Below are positions 39,508 through 47,502 of a stretch of 64,000 nucleotides of DNA, piece after piece. The position numbers and the translations under genes were made by a program. The notes below the pieces were generated by a model. The model saw nothing but the letters and a program-made list of their open reading frames with translations. It had not been told where the DNA came from and did not search any database. Each line of letters begins with the position of its first letter. Position 1 is the stretch's first letter. The DNA lies in contig NZ_JAMLIE010000001.1 of the NCBI RefSeq assembly GCF_023954335.1, positions 1,674,001-1,738,000 of the forward strand, given 5' to 3'. The DNA comes from Aquamicrobium sp. GTDB lineage: Bacteria; Pseudomonadota; Alphaproteobacteria; Rhizobiales; Rhizobiaceae.

Positions 39508-39532
39508 AAACGGGGCCGCGCCGCTTATGTTC
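39508..39532 (-). promoter_or_regulatory. EcfG-type stress promoter (GGAAC-N16-CGTT)
   Basis: Minus-strand GGAAC 39528-39532 and CGTT 39508-39511, spacer 16, full consensus. It is back to back with the forward element at 39539; only 6 bases separate the two -35 boxes. Confidence 0.8.
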
Positions 39533-39538
39533 CGCGCC

Positions 39539-39564
39539 GGGAACAATCTCCGGCAGGGGCGGGT
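39539..39564 (+). promoter_or_regulatory. EcfG-type stress promoter (GGAAC-N17-GGTT)
   Basis: GGAAC 39539-39543 and GGTT 39561-39564, spacer 17, 91 bases before the start at 39656. Confidence 0.65.
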
Positions 39565-39655
39565 TCGAAGGATACGCAGCCACCGGCGCGGCCCCGGACG
39601 AAGCGGCGGCCGCGTTGGCGGCATCGGCAAGAACCGCCGCCGAGGAGGCCATGCG

Positions 39656-40180
39656 ATGACCAGCCCCATGCCCGATCCCGTCCCCCGCCCGCCGGACAAT
39701 CCTGAACCGGGCCCGGTTCCGGGCGACCCCGCGCCGCCGCCGGCACCGCCGGAGATTCCGCCGCCCGGCGAGCCGCCGCCGGACCTGCCCGGCCCCGGAC
39801 CCGACGAGACGCCGACGCCCGCGCCGCCGGAAACCGATCCCCCGTCCATTCCGGAAGAGGTGCCGCGCGGCGGCGGTGCGCTTTCGCGGGCGTTGCTTCT
39901 GTGTGCCGTCCTGCTGCTGGGCGGCGGCATGGCGGCGGCGCGTGCCGACGCGGAGGTTCCCGAAACGGGGAACGGCGACGATCCCTGCCAGGTCGAGCCG
40001 GCGCAGCCGGGCGATGAGGAAAGCCGCGAGGGCGAGCGCGCCCGCCCGGCGCTGGAGAATTGCAACGGCATCCTCGCCCCGCCGCCCACCGGCGACGAGG
40101 AGATCGAGGAGCCGCCGCCCGATACGGGGACGACCCCGGTCATTCCGCCGGGAACCATTCCCGAGCCCGAGCCGGAATAG
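39656..40180 (+). CDS. Proline-rich protein fused to an exported-type domain
   Basis: A 174-residue protein in two unlike halves. Residues 1-75 are almost pure Pro/Asp/Glu/Gly and resemble the small protein at 13396. Residues about 80-100 form a hydrophobic segment (LSRALLLCAVLLLGGGMAAA) that ends like a signal peptide, and the rest is an acidic, Cys-containing domain (DDPCQVEPAQPGDEESR; ALENCNGILAPPPTGDEEIE; PPPDTGTTPVIPPG) of a kind usually made as a separate exported protein. Start ATG 39656 with gaggagg upstream. An internal TTG near 39893 could start the exported half alone. Function unknown. Confidence 0.7.
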   Translation: MTSPMPDPVPRPPDNPEPGPVPGDPAPPPAPPEIPPPGEPPPDLPGPGPDETPTPAPPETDPPSIPEEVPRGGGALSRALLLCAVLLLGGGMAAARADAEVPETGNGDDPCQVEPAQPGDEESREGERARPALENCNGILAPPPTGDEEIEEPPPDTGTTPVIPPGTIPEPEPE

Positions 40181-40183
40181 GCT

Positions 40184-40747
40184 TCAGCGTCGCGCGAACG
40201 GCTTGCTGAGGAAGGGCGATCCGGCGAGGCCGAAGCGCCACGGCTGCTCCACCGCCTTCGAAATGCCGATGCGCGGGCCGACGACGAGGTCGCGCGGCCC
40301 GGCGGCCGGTCGCAGCGCGAACGGCGCGCCGAGGAAGGACAGCCCGTCGAACGAGCGGTCGACGCCGAGGGCCTGCGCGAGCCGTCCCGGGCCGGAGCAG
40401 AGCTGGCGCAGCCCGGCGACGCCGCGGCGCGCGTGCATGGTCTCGATTCCCGTGCGCGGCTCGATGGCGCGCAGCAGCACCGCGTTTCCCGGCCGGCACA
40501 CGGCGTTCAGGCACCAGTGCATCCCGTAGGAGAGATAGACATAGGCCGCGCCCGGCGCCTCGAACATCGTGCCGTTCCGGCGCGTCGGGCCGCGATAGCT
40601 GTGCGAGGCGGGATCGTCCGCCGCATAGGCCTCTGTCTCGACGATGACGCCGCCGACGCCGTCGACCAGGAGCTCGGCCCCGACGAGGTCGCGGGCAACG
40701 GCGACCGCGTCGCGGTCGAAGAAGCGGGCGGGCGGCATCGTAGTCAT
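40184..40747 (-). CDS. DNA-3-methyladenine glycosylase (AAG/MPG family)
   Basis: A 187-residue base-excision enzyme of the mammalian-type alkyladenine glycosylase family, which removes 3-methyladenine and related lesions. The catalytic glutamate is in VETEAYAADDPASHSYRG, followed by MFEAPGAAYVYLSYGMHWCL and GPGRLAQALGVDR. Length is as usual for bacterial members. The start at ATG 40747 (or 40738) lies at the edge of a 300-base non-coding stretch. It converges on the proline-rich gene with a 3-base gap. It adds alkylation repair to the stress and repair genes here. Confidence 0.92.
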   Translation of the reverse strand: MTTMPPARFFDRDAVAVARDLVGAELLVDGVGGVIVETEAYAADDPASHSYRGPTRRNGTMFEAPGAAYVYLSYGMHWCLNAVCRPGNAVLLRAIEPRTGIETMHARRGVAGLRQLCSGPGRLAQALGVDRSFDGLSFLGAPFALRPAAGPRDLVVGPRIGISKAVEQPWRFGLAGSPFLSKPFARR

Positions 40748-41048
40748 GCGTCGGCTGTCTTTCGCGATTGCGCCGTGCGGCGCGGTGGACGTTCTTGCCA
40801 CAGCCGCGCCGGCGACGGAACCCGGCGGGTGCGGAACAACGCGCAGTGGCTGCCGCGAGACGATCTCAGGCGCGTGATCCTGAGACGCAAGGCCGGCACC
40901 GGCCGGCGCAGGATATGAAACGTGATGAGCGCCGCCGCGAATTGTCTGGCTCCCGGCCCCGGATAATGCGAGTGTCCTATGTCGTCCTGTCGTTTCAGGG
41001 GAGGGGAGGCCGACGAAGCCTTGCCCACGCATCCTGAAGGGAAATGAC
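40748..41048. other. Intergenic region between the glycosylase and a 58-residue protein
   Basis: No credible gene in about 300 bases. A short inverted repeat tctcagg / cctgaga (40864-40870 and 40879-40885) is followed by a GC-rich stem-like ggccggc-acc-ggcc. The GGAAC sequences at about 40814 and 40830 have no matching -10. No other signal recognised. Confidence 0.4.
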
Positions 41049-41225
41049 ATGATCGATCTGAATCGGTCCCGTTCGGGCATCTTCTATCCTCACGAGCTCG
41101 AATGGATGGCGCGGGAACTGCGCAAGGGCGACAAGCCCGACGAGCCGACCTACGAACGCGAGGAACGGGCGCGCTACATCGTCAGCAGCCGCGACCTGCT
41201 GCGCGAGGAGCTTTCCGACGCATAG
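41049..41225 (+). CDS. Small conserved-looking protein, 58 residues
   Basis: A short charged protein: MIDLNRSRSGIFYPHELEWM, then ARELRKGDKPDEPTYEREER, then ARYIVSSRDLLREELSDA. It has good codon periodicity for this genome, an ATG at 41049 with gaaggg upstream, and a mixture of residues typical of a folded helical protein rather than a random frame. An ATG five bases earlier is out of frame. The pattern resembles short proteins of rhizobia that I cannot name. Function unknown. Confidence 0.6.
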   Translation: MIDLNRSRSGIFYPHELEWMARELRKGDKPDEPTYEREERARYIVSSRDLLREELSDA

Positions 41226-41354
41226 GGGCGACGGCGGCCCGCTGAGGCGCGAACGCCGGCTGCTCCCGCGGGGGGCGGCATCGGGCGCGGCCGGCCTGCG
41301 CGCCGTGCGCGAAGCACCGCCGTTTTCCGCCCGGAACAGAATTTATTTCGTGAA

Positions 41355-41379
41355 GGAACAGCCTGGACCGGTGCCTGTT
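41355..41379 (+). promoter_or_regulatory. EcfG-type stress promoter (GGAAC-N16-TGTT)
   Basis: GGAAC 41355-41359 and TGTT 41376-41379, spacer 16, 51 bases before the KGG-motif protein at 41431. Confidence 0.6.
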
Positions 41380-41430
41380 CGGTGGGTGTGCGAGGCGAAT
41401 GGTCGCCCCGCCGACAACAGGAGAAGCATC

Positions 41431-41625
41431 ATGCCGAACCAGGGTGGCACTCACGAGCAGAACGTGAAAGCCGGCCAGCAGGGCCACAAGAACGACCAGC
41501 GCCAGCAGGAGCGCCAGGCCGCGCCCGGCAAGAAGGACGACGGCCAGCAGCGCGGCGGCGGCGGCAATTTCGCCCAGGACCGCGAGCGCGCTTCCGAGGC
41601 AGGCCGCAAGGGCGGAAAGCACTGA
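41431..41625 (+). CDS. KGG-motif (con-10-like) small stress protein
   Basis: A 64-residue Gln/Gly/Lys-rich protein ending in NFAQDRERASEAGRKGGKH, which is the stress-induced KGG repeat (A-x-D-x-x-R-A-x-E-A-G-R-K-G-G) known from fungal con-10 and bacterial YciG-type proteins. A single repeat is present; the first half is disordered, glutamine-rich sequence. Start ATG 41431. A stress-type promoter precedes it and a strong terminator follows, so it is expressed alone. The family is induced by drought, stationary phase and acid; its mechanism is unknown. Confidence 0.82.
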   Translation: MPNQGGTHEQNVKAGQQGHKNDQRQQERQAAPGKKDDGQQRGGGGNFAQDRERASEAGRKGGKH

Positions 41626-41642
41626 TGGCATCAGCGGTCGAG

Positions 41643-41673
41643 AAGCCCGTCCGGCGCGAGCCGGGCGGGCTTT
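41643..41673 (+). terminator. Rho-independent terminator after the KGG-motif gene
   Basis: Stem aagcccgtccggc / gccgggcgggctt (41643-41655 with 41660-41672; one G-T type mismatch), loop gcga, followed by T residues. Confidence 0.82.
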
Positions 41674-41730
41674 CGCTTGGCCGCGGCTTCATTCGGTACG
41701 GCATAGGGTCATGCGCTTCGCCGCCGTCAT

Positions 41731-41880
41731 CCGTCTGGGCATCTGCCGGGCCTGTCAGCCGCGGCGCAGCTGCTGGCGGTCAACATCGTCGCCGTCTTCG
41801 GCGAGCGGTTCACGGCGTTGCAGGCCTTGGGCCTCGTCCTCGCGGCGATCTCCATCGTCATGGTCGTACGGGATCGTCCG
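41731..41880 (+). pseudogene. Possible decayed C-terminus of a DMT/EamA-type transporter
   Basis: The frame starting at 41731 reads GHLPGLSAAAQLLAVNIVAV, then FGERFTALQALGLVLAAISI, then VMVVRD. This resembles the last two helices of an EamA permease (helix, GER-T-x-x-Q, last helix). There is no start codon or upstream portion, so if real it is only a remnant. It lies in the 267-base space between the KGG gene and the convergent 76-residue gene. The match is weak. Confidence 0.22.
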
Positions 41881-41892
41881 GCTCGTAGCGCC

Positions 41893-42123
41893 TCACGAGG
41901 CCGGGGCCGGGCCGGGCTCGTCGTCCTCGGTTTCCAGAAGGTCTGTCAGCGCGCCGACGCGGGAACCGGGCAGGGGGCGACCCTCTCCCATCAGCGCGTC
42001 GTCGTTGTGCAGCCAGTTCCACGCCTCGCGCAAATCCTCCAGCGAGGCGCCGGTCGCGACGAGGCTCGCCGCCAGCTCGCTGTCTACGGGCCCGAGGACG
42101 GAGACGATCTCGTCATAGGTCAT
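41893..42123 (-). CDS. Small acidic protein of unknown function (76 residues)
   Basis: A soluble, acidic protein (MTYDEIVSVLGPVDSELAAS; GASLEDLREAWNWLHNDDAL) with a helical look and a conserved tryptophan pair. Start ATG 42123. A consensus stress promoter (42159-42183) lies 35 bases upstream, which supports it as a real gene. It resembles short conserved hypothetical proteins of rhizobia; no domain or function recognised. Confidence 0.68.
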   Translation of the reverse strand: MTYDEIVSVLGPVDSELAASLVATGASLEDLREAWNWLHNDDALMGEGRPLPGSRVGALTDLLETEDDEPGPAPAS

Positions 42124-42158
42124 CGCTGTGCTCCCGAATGATGGTCGCCAGCACGGCT

Positions 42159-42183
42159 AACCCGCCGGATGGGCCAAAGTTCC
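42159..42183 (-). promoter_or_regulatory. EcfG-type stress promoter (GGAAC-N16-GGTT)
   Basis: Minus-strand GGAAC 42179-42183 and GGTT 42159-42162, spacer 16, 35 bases before the start at 42123. Confidence 0.7.
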
Positions 42184-42276
42184 GAAGGCCGGCCCTCCCG
42201 ATCTTCCGCTTGCATTTGGCCGCATCGCCGCCGAAGCTGAACCCGGCCCAGAGGGCGGGGAGCAGAGGAGGAGGCC

Positions 42277-44019
42277 ATGCAGCACTTCGTACCGAGACAG
42301 CTTTCGTTCGCCATTGCCCTGACGCTCGGCTCCGCATTGGGATCGGCCGCGTTCGCGGCCTCGCCCGCGCCGGCCGAGGGCGAGAACGGCATGGTGGTGA
42401 GCGCCCAGCACCTCGCCTCGCAGGTCGGCGTCGACGTCCTGAAAAGCGGCGGCAATGCCGTCGACGCCGCCGTCGCGGTCGGCTATGCGCTGGCCGTCGT
42501 CTATCCGACCGCCGGCAATCTCGGCGGCGGCGGCTTCATGACCATCCGCCTGAAGGACGGGACGACGACCTTCCTCGATTTTCGCGAGCGCGCGCCGCTG
42601 GCCTCGACGAAGACGATGTATCTCGACGCCGACGGCAACCCCGTCCCCGGCGCCTCCACCGACGGCTATCTCGCGGTCGGCGTGCCGGGCTCGGTCGCCG
42701 GCATGGAGACGGCGCGCGAGAAATACGGCACCAGGACGCGCGAGGAGCTTATCGCCCCGGCGATCCGGCTGGCGAGCGAGGGCTTCGTGCTGGAGCCCGG
42801 CGACATCGCCTCCTTCGCCGAGGGCAACGACATGCTGGCGCAGGACGAGGCGGCGGCAAAGATTTTTCTTAACGACGGCAAGCCGCTGGCGCTGGGCGCG
42901 CGGCTGGTTCAGGCGGACCTTGCGAAGTCGCTGACGGCGATTTCCGAAGGCGGCGCGGACGCCTTCTACAGGGGCGAGATCGCCGACCTGATCGTCAGCG
43001 CCAGTACCGCCCATGGCGGCATCCTGGCGAAGGAGGATTTCGAGCAATATACGGTGCGCGAGCTGGAGCCGGTGAAGTGCAGCTATCGCGGCTACGACAT
43101 CGTCTCCTCGCCGCCGCCTTCGTCGGGCGGGCTGGTGATCTGCGAGATCCTCAACGTGCTGGAAGGCTATCCGATCTCCTATCTCGGCTACGGCTCGGCC
43201 GAGACGGTGCGGCTGATGGTCGAGGCGATGCGGCACGCCTTCGTCGACCGGAACACGGCGCTGGGCGACCCGGATTTCGTCGACAATCCGGTCGAGAAGC
43301 TGACCAGCAAGGCCTATGCCGAGGAAATCCGCGCCCGCATCGACCCGTACCGCGCCGGGGTGAGCGAGGCGCTGAAGCCGGCGGATTTCGGCGAGTCCAC
43401 GGAGACGACGCACTATTCGATCATCGACAGGGACGGCAACGCGGTGGCGGTGACCTATACGCTGAACGGCTCGTTCGGCATCGGCAAGGTGGCCGAGGGC
43501 ACCGGCATCCTGCTCAACAACGAGATGGACGATTTCACCATCAAGCCCGGCGTGCCGAACCTTTACGGGCTGGTGCAGGGCGAAGCCAACGCCATCGAGC
43601 CGAGGAAGTCGCCGCTGTCGTCGATGAGCCCGACCGTCGTCTCGAAGGACGGCGAGCCTTTCATGGTGATCGGCAGCCCCGGCGGCGCGCGCATCATCAC
43701 CATCACGCTGTCGGCGATCGTGAACGTCATCGACCACGGCATGGATTTGCAGGAGGCGATCGACGCGCCGCGCATCCACCACCAATGGCTGCCCGACCGG
43801 GTGCTCATGGAGCCCTATGCGCTGTCGCCCGATACGCTCCGGCTGCTCGCCGGCATGGGCTATCGCGTCGGCGTCGATCCCGACTGGACGATCTGGGGCG
43901 AGGCGGCCGGCATCCTCGTCGGCGGCCGCAACCTGAAACAGATCGCGGCCGGCGACGGCGCCCGCTACTATGGCGCCATCGACAGCCGGGCGACGGCGGG
44001 CGCCGCCATCGGCTATTGA
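42277..44019 (+). CDS. ggt: Gamma-glutamyltransferase
   Basis: A 580-residue periplasmic enzyme that hydrolyses or transfers the gamma-glutamyl group of glutathione. A signal peptide (LSFAIALTLGSALGSAAFAA) is followed by GGNAVDAAVAVGYALAVVYP near residue 65, NLGGGGFMTIR, and the self-cleavage site at Thr377 (ETTHYSIIDRDGNAVAVTYT), which becomes the N-terminal nucleophile of the small subunit. PRKSPLSSMSPTVV and SPGGARIITITLSAIVNVID near residue 470 form the oxyanion and substrate region. Start ATG 42277 behind gaggagg. It stands alone between small genes on the other strand. Confidence 0.94.
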   Translation: MQHFVPRQLSFAIALTLGSALGSAAFAASPAPAEGENGMVVSAQHLASQVGVDVLKSGGNAVDAAVAVGYALAVVYPTAGNLGGGGFMTIRLKDGTTTFLDFRERAPLASTKTMYLDADGNPVPGASTDGYLAVGVPGSVAGMETAREKYGTRTREELIAPAIRLASEGFVLEPGDIASFAEGNDMLAQDEAAAKIFLNDGKPLALGARLVQADLAKSLTAISEGGADAFYRGEIADLIVSASTAHGGILAKEDFEQYTVRELEPVKCSYRGYDIVSSPPPSSGGLVICEILNVLEGYPISYLGYGSAETVRLMVEAMRHAFVDRNTALGDPDFVDNPVEKLTSKAYAEEIRARIDPYRAGVSEALKPADFGESTETTHYSIIDRDGNAVAVTYTLNGSFGIGKVAEGTGILLNNEMDDFTIKPGVPNLYGLVQGEANAIEPRKSPLSSMSPTVVSKDGEPFMVIGSPGGARIITITLSAIVNVIDHGMDLQEAIDAPRIHHQWLPDRVLMEPYALSPDTLRLLAGMGYRVGVDPDWTIWGEAAGILVGGRNLKQIAAGDGARYYGAIDSRATAGAAIGY

Positions 44020-44053
44020 ACGAAAGGGGCGCCGCGCGAGCGGCGCGCGCCAC

Positions 44054-44230
44054 TCAACCCTCGGCCTTCATCGTCCGGGCGATCTCGAGGAGCTTCGCCC
44101 GGTCGCTGCCGTGCCGGGCCACCAGCTCCTGCGCCTGCAAGGGCGACAGGTCGGTGTTCTCGATGAGGTAGCGAACGGTCGCTTCCTCTTCATTGTCGGG
44201 GTCGAGCCATTCGTGCTTGTCGTCGGTCAT
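44054..44230 (-). CDS. Small protein coupled to the sorbosone-type dehydrogenase (58 residues)
   Basis: A short acidic protein: MTDDKHEWLDPDNEEEATVR, then YLIENTDLSPLQAQELVARH, then GSDRAKLLEIARTMKAEG. Its ATG at 44230 overlaps the TGA of the dehydrogenase (ATGA), a typical sign of translational coupling. The middle (LSPLQAQELVARHGSDRAKL) looks like a compact two-helix domain similar to small domains of DUF3606-type proteins, but I cannot assign it. It is the last gene of a three-gene unit. Confidence 0.65.
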   Translation of the reverse strand: MTDDKHEWLDPDNEEEATVRYLIENTDLSPLQAQELVARHGSDRAKLLEIARTMKAEG

Positions 44231-45741
44231 TCCGCCTCCTCCTCCGGTGGTGCGGCGCCGTCCTCGGGGGAGATCGCCGGGGCGATGTCGGTCTGCGGCG
44301 GCTCAGTGGTGTCGCCGTCCGGCACGGGGGCGAGGGCCGGGGCGCTTTCGCCGGCCGCGCCGTCGAGGGGCGTTGCGGTTTCCTCCACCCGGTCGGTCGG
44401 GATGGGCTCGGGCGTCACCGAGCCGTCTGCGTTGGCGACGCGCCAGACGGTGTTGCCGGCATCGTCTGCGATCAGCAGCGCCCCCGTTCCGTCGATGGCG
44501 AGGCCAACGGGACGGCCGCGCGCCTGGTCGCCGTCGAGGAAGCCGGTGACGACGTCCTGCGCCGGCCCCGAAGGCCGCCCGTCCGTGAACGGGACGAAGA
44601 TCACCTTGTAGCCGTTGAAGGCCTTGCGGTTCCAGCTGCCGCGATTGCCGACGAACGCGCCGCTGGCGAACGCCTCGGGCATGGCGGAATCGTTGGTGAA
44701 GGCGAGCCCGAGCGCCGCAACGTGGCTGGACAGCGCATAGTCGGGGGAGATGGCGGTCTCGACGAGGTCGGGGCGCGGGGGATAGACCCGCTCGTCGACA
44801 TGCTGGCCGTAATAGCTCCACGGCCAGCCGTAGAAGCCGCCTTCCTGCACCGAGGTCATGTAGTCGGGCACGAGGTCCGGGCCGAGCTCGTCGCGCTCGT
44901 TGACGACGGTCCACAATTCACCCGTCTCAGGGTGGATGTTGAGGCCGTTCGGGTTGCGCAGGCCCGAGGCGAACACCTTGGACGCGCCCGTCTCGCGATC
45001 GACCTGCCAGATCGCCGCGCGCCCCTTCTCCGCCTCGAGACCACGCTCGCCGGCGTTGGAATTGGAGCCGACCGAGGCGTAGAGGGTGCGCCCGTCCGGG
45101 CTGAGCGCGAGGTCCTTGGTCCAGTGGTGGTTGATCGGCCCGCCGGGAAGCGGGGCGAGGATCGTCGGCTCGGCTGTGATCTCCGTCGCGCCGAGCTCGT
45201 AAGGATAGCTCAGGACCGCATCCGCGGCCGCGACATAGAGCGTGCCGTCGTGCCAGGCGACGCCGAACGGCGAGGTCAGCCCGGTCAGGAGGTCGACGCG
45301 CTCGTCGACCTCGCCGTTGCGGTCGGTGTCGCGCAGCAGGGTGATGAGGTTGGTTTCCTTGTCCCCGCCGGCGTCGCCTGCCGCCATCGCCATGATCCAG
45401 CCCCGGATCACGTCCTTCGGCCGGTTGAGCGGCTTGTCGGGCGGCGCCTTGGACTGCACCACGAGCACGTCGCCGTTGGGCAGCGTGTGGACGGTGCGCG
45501 GGTTGGCGAGGTCTCGCGCATAGGCCGTGACGACGAGGCCGTCGGGCACGGTCGGCGTCTGCCCTTCCTGCCAGCCCACCACCTCGGCGACCTTGAGGTC
45601 GGGCACGAGGTTTCGGGAGGGGGCGGGAAGCACGGGTTCGGGGCCGACCTGCCGGCTGGTGTCAAAATCGTCGGCTTCGCCGCAGCCGGCCAGTGCGAGG
45701 GCCGTGCCCGCAAGGGCGAGGAGGGGTAGCGATCTAGACAT
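44227..45741 (-). CDS. PQQ-dependent sugar (sorbosone/glucose-type) dehydrogenase-like lipoprotein
   Basis: A 504-residue beta-propeller protein related to sorbosone dehydrogenases and soluble glucose dehydrogenase. The lipobox ALAGC near residue 20 places it on the membrane surface. Propeller repeats include TGLTSPFGVAWHDGTLYVAA, HHWTKDLALSPDGRTLYASV, SGLRNPNGLNIHPETGELWT and GRPVGLAIDGTGALLIADDA. The last 75 residues are a Pro/Glu/Thr-rich tail beyond the usual end of the family. It oxidises sugars or aldehydes with PQQ if the cofactor is available; no PQQ synthesis genes are in the window. It overlaps the DUF2231 gene upstream by 8 bases. Confidence 0.88.
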   Translation of the reverse strand: MSRSLPLLALAGTALALAGCGEADDFDTSRQVGPEPVLPAPSRNLVPDLKVAEVVGWQEGQTPTVPDGLVVTAYARDLANPRTVHTLPNGDVLVVQSKAPPDKPLNRPKDVIRGWIMAMAAGDAGGDKETNLITLLRDTDRNGEVDERVDLLTGLTSPFGVAWHDGTLYVAAADAVLSYPYELGATEITAEPTILAPLPGGPINHHWTKDLALSPDGRTLYASVGSNSNAGERGLEAEKGRAAIWQVDRETGASKVFASGLRNPNGLNIHPETGELWTVVNERDELGPDLVPDYMTSVQEGGFYGWPWSYYGQHVDERVYPPRPDLVETAISPDYALSSHVAALGLAFTNDSAMPEAFASGAFVGNRGSWNRKAFNGYKVIFVPFTDGRPSGPAQDVVTGFLDGDQARGRPVGLAIDGTGALLIADDAGNTVWRVANADGSVTPEPIPTDRVEETATPLDGAAGESAPALAPVPDGDTTEPPQTDIAPAISPEDGAAPPEEEAE

Positions 45742-46141
45742 GACGCACTCCGATCCGGCCGAAGAAGGCTGTCACGCACATCGCGATCACGGTGAGCACG
45801 GAGACCGTCAGGCCATAGGGCATGACGGCGGTTATGCCGTCTGCGGTGTGGATGAAATTGTTGAGGGTAGCGAGCACGAGGACGACGAGCCCCGCGACAT
45901 AGTAGGGCCAGGGGAAGCGTATCCCGCCGAGCAGCCGGACGAGGCCGGCGAGGCCGGCGAACACGATGCCCGCGAACAGCAGCCATTCGGAGAAGTGCAG
46001 CCACTGGAGGTTCGCGGTCTGCCAGTAGGCTATGTCGGTCACGACGGTCAGCGTGAACGCCGCTATCGGAAAAGCGGACAATATGCGGTAGGTCGAATCC
46101 GCCGCTCTGACGCGGGCGGATGGCGCGTAGGTGTAGCTCAT
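45734..46141 (-). CDS. DUF2231-like four-span membrane protein
   Basis: A 135-residue membrane protein with four helices (FPIAAFTLTVVTDIAYWQTA; WLLFAGIVFAGLAGLVRLLG; YVAGLVVLVLATLNNFIHTA; GLTVSVLTVIAMCVTAFFGR). It is related in layout to the DUF2231 protein at 19818. It overlaps the sorbosone-type dehydrogenase by 8 bases and could pass its electrons to the respiratory chain, as suggested for this pair in other bacteria; that role is inference. Start ATG 46141. A GGAAC-N16-CGTA element on its strand is a poor promoter match. Confidence 0.82.
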   Translation of the reverse strand: MSYTYAPSARVRAADSTYRILSAFPIAAFTLTVVTDIAYWQTANLQWLHFSEWLLFAGIVFAGLAGLVRLLGGIRFPWPYYVAGLVVLVLATLNNFIHTADGITAVMPYGLTVSVLTVIAMCVTAFFGRIGVRHV

Positions 46142-46229
46142 GGGTATCGCCTCGAATGTGTGCCTCCAATGCGATACGGGCGACCGCGCAAATGGTTCCA
46201 AATTTGGTCGGCGCGGGACGCGGGGTCCG

Positions 46230-46254
46230 GGAACCCGGACGCGCGATATTCGTT
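46230..46254 (+). promoter_or_regulatory. EcfG-type stress promoter (GGAAC-N16-CGTT)
   Basis: GGAAC 46230-46234 and CGTT 46251-46254, spacer 16, full consensus, 29 bases before the FAD oxidoreductase start at 46284. Confidence 0.8.
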
Positions 46255-46283
46255 GAGCCGGGCCGATTGTCGGGGGTTCTCGA

Positions 46284-47489
46284 ATGCGCAAGCTTGACCT
46301 GCGGACCGGAACGCCGGTGTGGAAGACCTATCGCTCCCGTCGCGTCGCGGAGGCGCGGCTGACGCGCGATCTTAGTACGGATGTGCTCATCGTCGGCATG
46401 GGCATATCCGGGGCGATGACGGCCGACCTGCTGACGGAAGCCGGCCACGACGTCGTCATGCTCGACCGGCGCGGCCCCTCGCTCGGCTCGACGCCGGCCA
46501 CGACCGCGCTGGTGCAGTTCGAGGTCGACGTGCCGCTCACCCGGCTGCGGCGGATGATCGGGGCCGAGAAGGCGACGCGCGCGTGGCGGCGCGCAAGGCT
46601 GGCCGTGGCCAATCTGCGCGGGCGTATCGAGGAATTGCAGATCTCCTGCCGGATGGCCGACAGGCCGACGCTCTACCTTGCCGGCAACGTGCTCAGCGGC
46701 GGCGATCTCAGGCAGGAGGCGCAGATGCGCGCAGCCGCCGGGCTTTCCGCGCGCTATCTGACGGCCGGCGCGCTGCAATCCGGCTTCGGCATCGCGCGCG
46801 ACGGCGCGATCCTGTCGGACGGCAACCTCGCGCTCGACCCGGTGAAGCTGACGACGGGCCTGCTTTCGCATGCGAGCGCGCGCGGGGCGCGCCTGTTCGC
46901 GCCGGAGGAGGCGGTCGAGATCGGTTATCGCCGCGGCTCCGTCGAGGTCGCGACCCGGTCCGGCCACCGGATCGAGGCCCGCCATGTCGTGCTCGCGACC
47001 GGCTACGAGCTGATGGACGCGGTCAGGAACGACCGCCACGAGATCATATCCACCTTCGCGATCGCCACGCGCCGCCAGCCGAAGGACAGGCTCTGGCCGG
47101 GCGAGGCGCTGATCTGGGAAGCCTCCGATCCCTACCTTTACCTGCGCACCACCCATGACGGGCGCGTCATCTGCGGCGGCGAGGACGAGGAGTTCGAGGA
47201 CGAGGCGAGGCGCGACGCCCTGATCCCGCAGAAGGTGAAGCGCATCGCCGACAAGCTCGGCAAGCTGCTTCCCGCGGTCGACCCGACGCCAGACTTCGCC
47301 TGGGCCGGCAGCTTCGGCACGACGCGGACGGGCCTGCCGCTGATCGGCGCGGTGCCCGGCAGGCCGCGGATCTTCGCCCTGATGGGCTATGGCGGCAACG
47401 GCATCACCTTCTCGCGCATCGCCGCCGAGCTGATCCGCACCGCGCTCGCCGGTCACGAAGACGCGGACGCCGACCTGTTCGCACTTTAG
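46284..47489 (+). CDS. FAD-dependent amino-acid/glycine oxidase-type oxidoreductase
   Basis: A 401-residue DAO-family flavoprotein. FAD binding is shown by DVLIVGMGISGAMTADLLTE near residue 36 and by GTTRTGLPLIGAVPGRPRIF, with GYGGNGITFSRIAAELI, near the C-terminus. The family oxidises N-methyl or D-amino groups and related amines. The start at ATG 46284 is just after a full-consensus stress promoter, so it is probably part of the general stress regulon. It converges on ugd with a 13-base gap. Substrate unknown. Confidence 0.87.
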   Translation: MRKLDLRTGTPVWKTYRSRRVAEARLTRDLSTDVLIVGMGISGAMTADLLTEAGHDVVMLDRRGPSLGSTPATTALVQFEVDVPLTRLRRMIGAEKATRAWRRARLAVANLRGRIEELQISCRMADRPTLYLAGNVLSGGDLRQEAQMRAAAGLSARYLTAGALQSGFGIARDGAILSDGNLALDPVKLTTGLLSHASARGARLFAPEEAVEIGYRRGSVEVATRSGHRIEARHVVLATGYELMDAVRNDRHEIISTFAIATRRQPKDRLWPGEALIWEASDPYLYLRTTHDGRVICGGEDEEFEDEARRDALIPQKVKRIADKLGKLLPAVDPTPDFAWAGSFGTTRTGLPLIGAVPGRPRIFALMGYGGNGITFSRIAAELIRTALAGHEDADADLFAL

Positions 47490-47502
47490 GCAGGCGTCGG
47501 CC

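Noticed and set aside
41711..42118. A 135-codon forward frame after the KGG-motif gene
   Set aside because: It is Ser/Arg-rich with no motif and overlaps a better-supported minus-strand gene; a different frame here resembles a transporter tail and is listed as a weak remnant.
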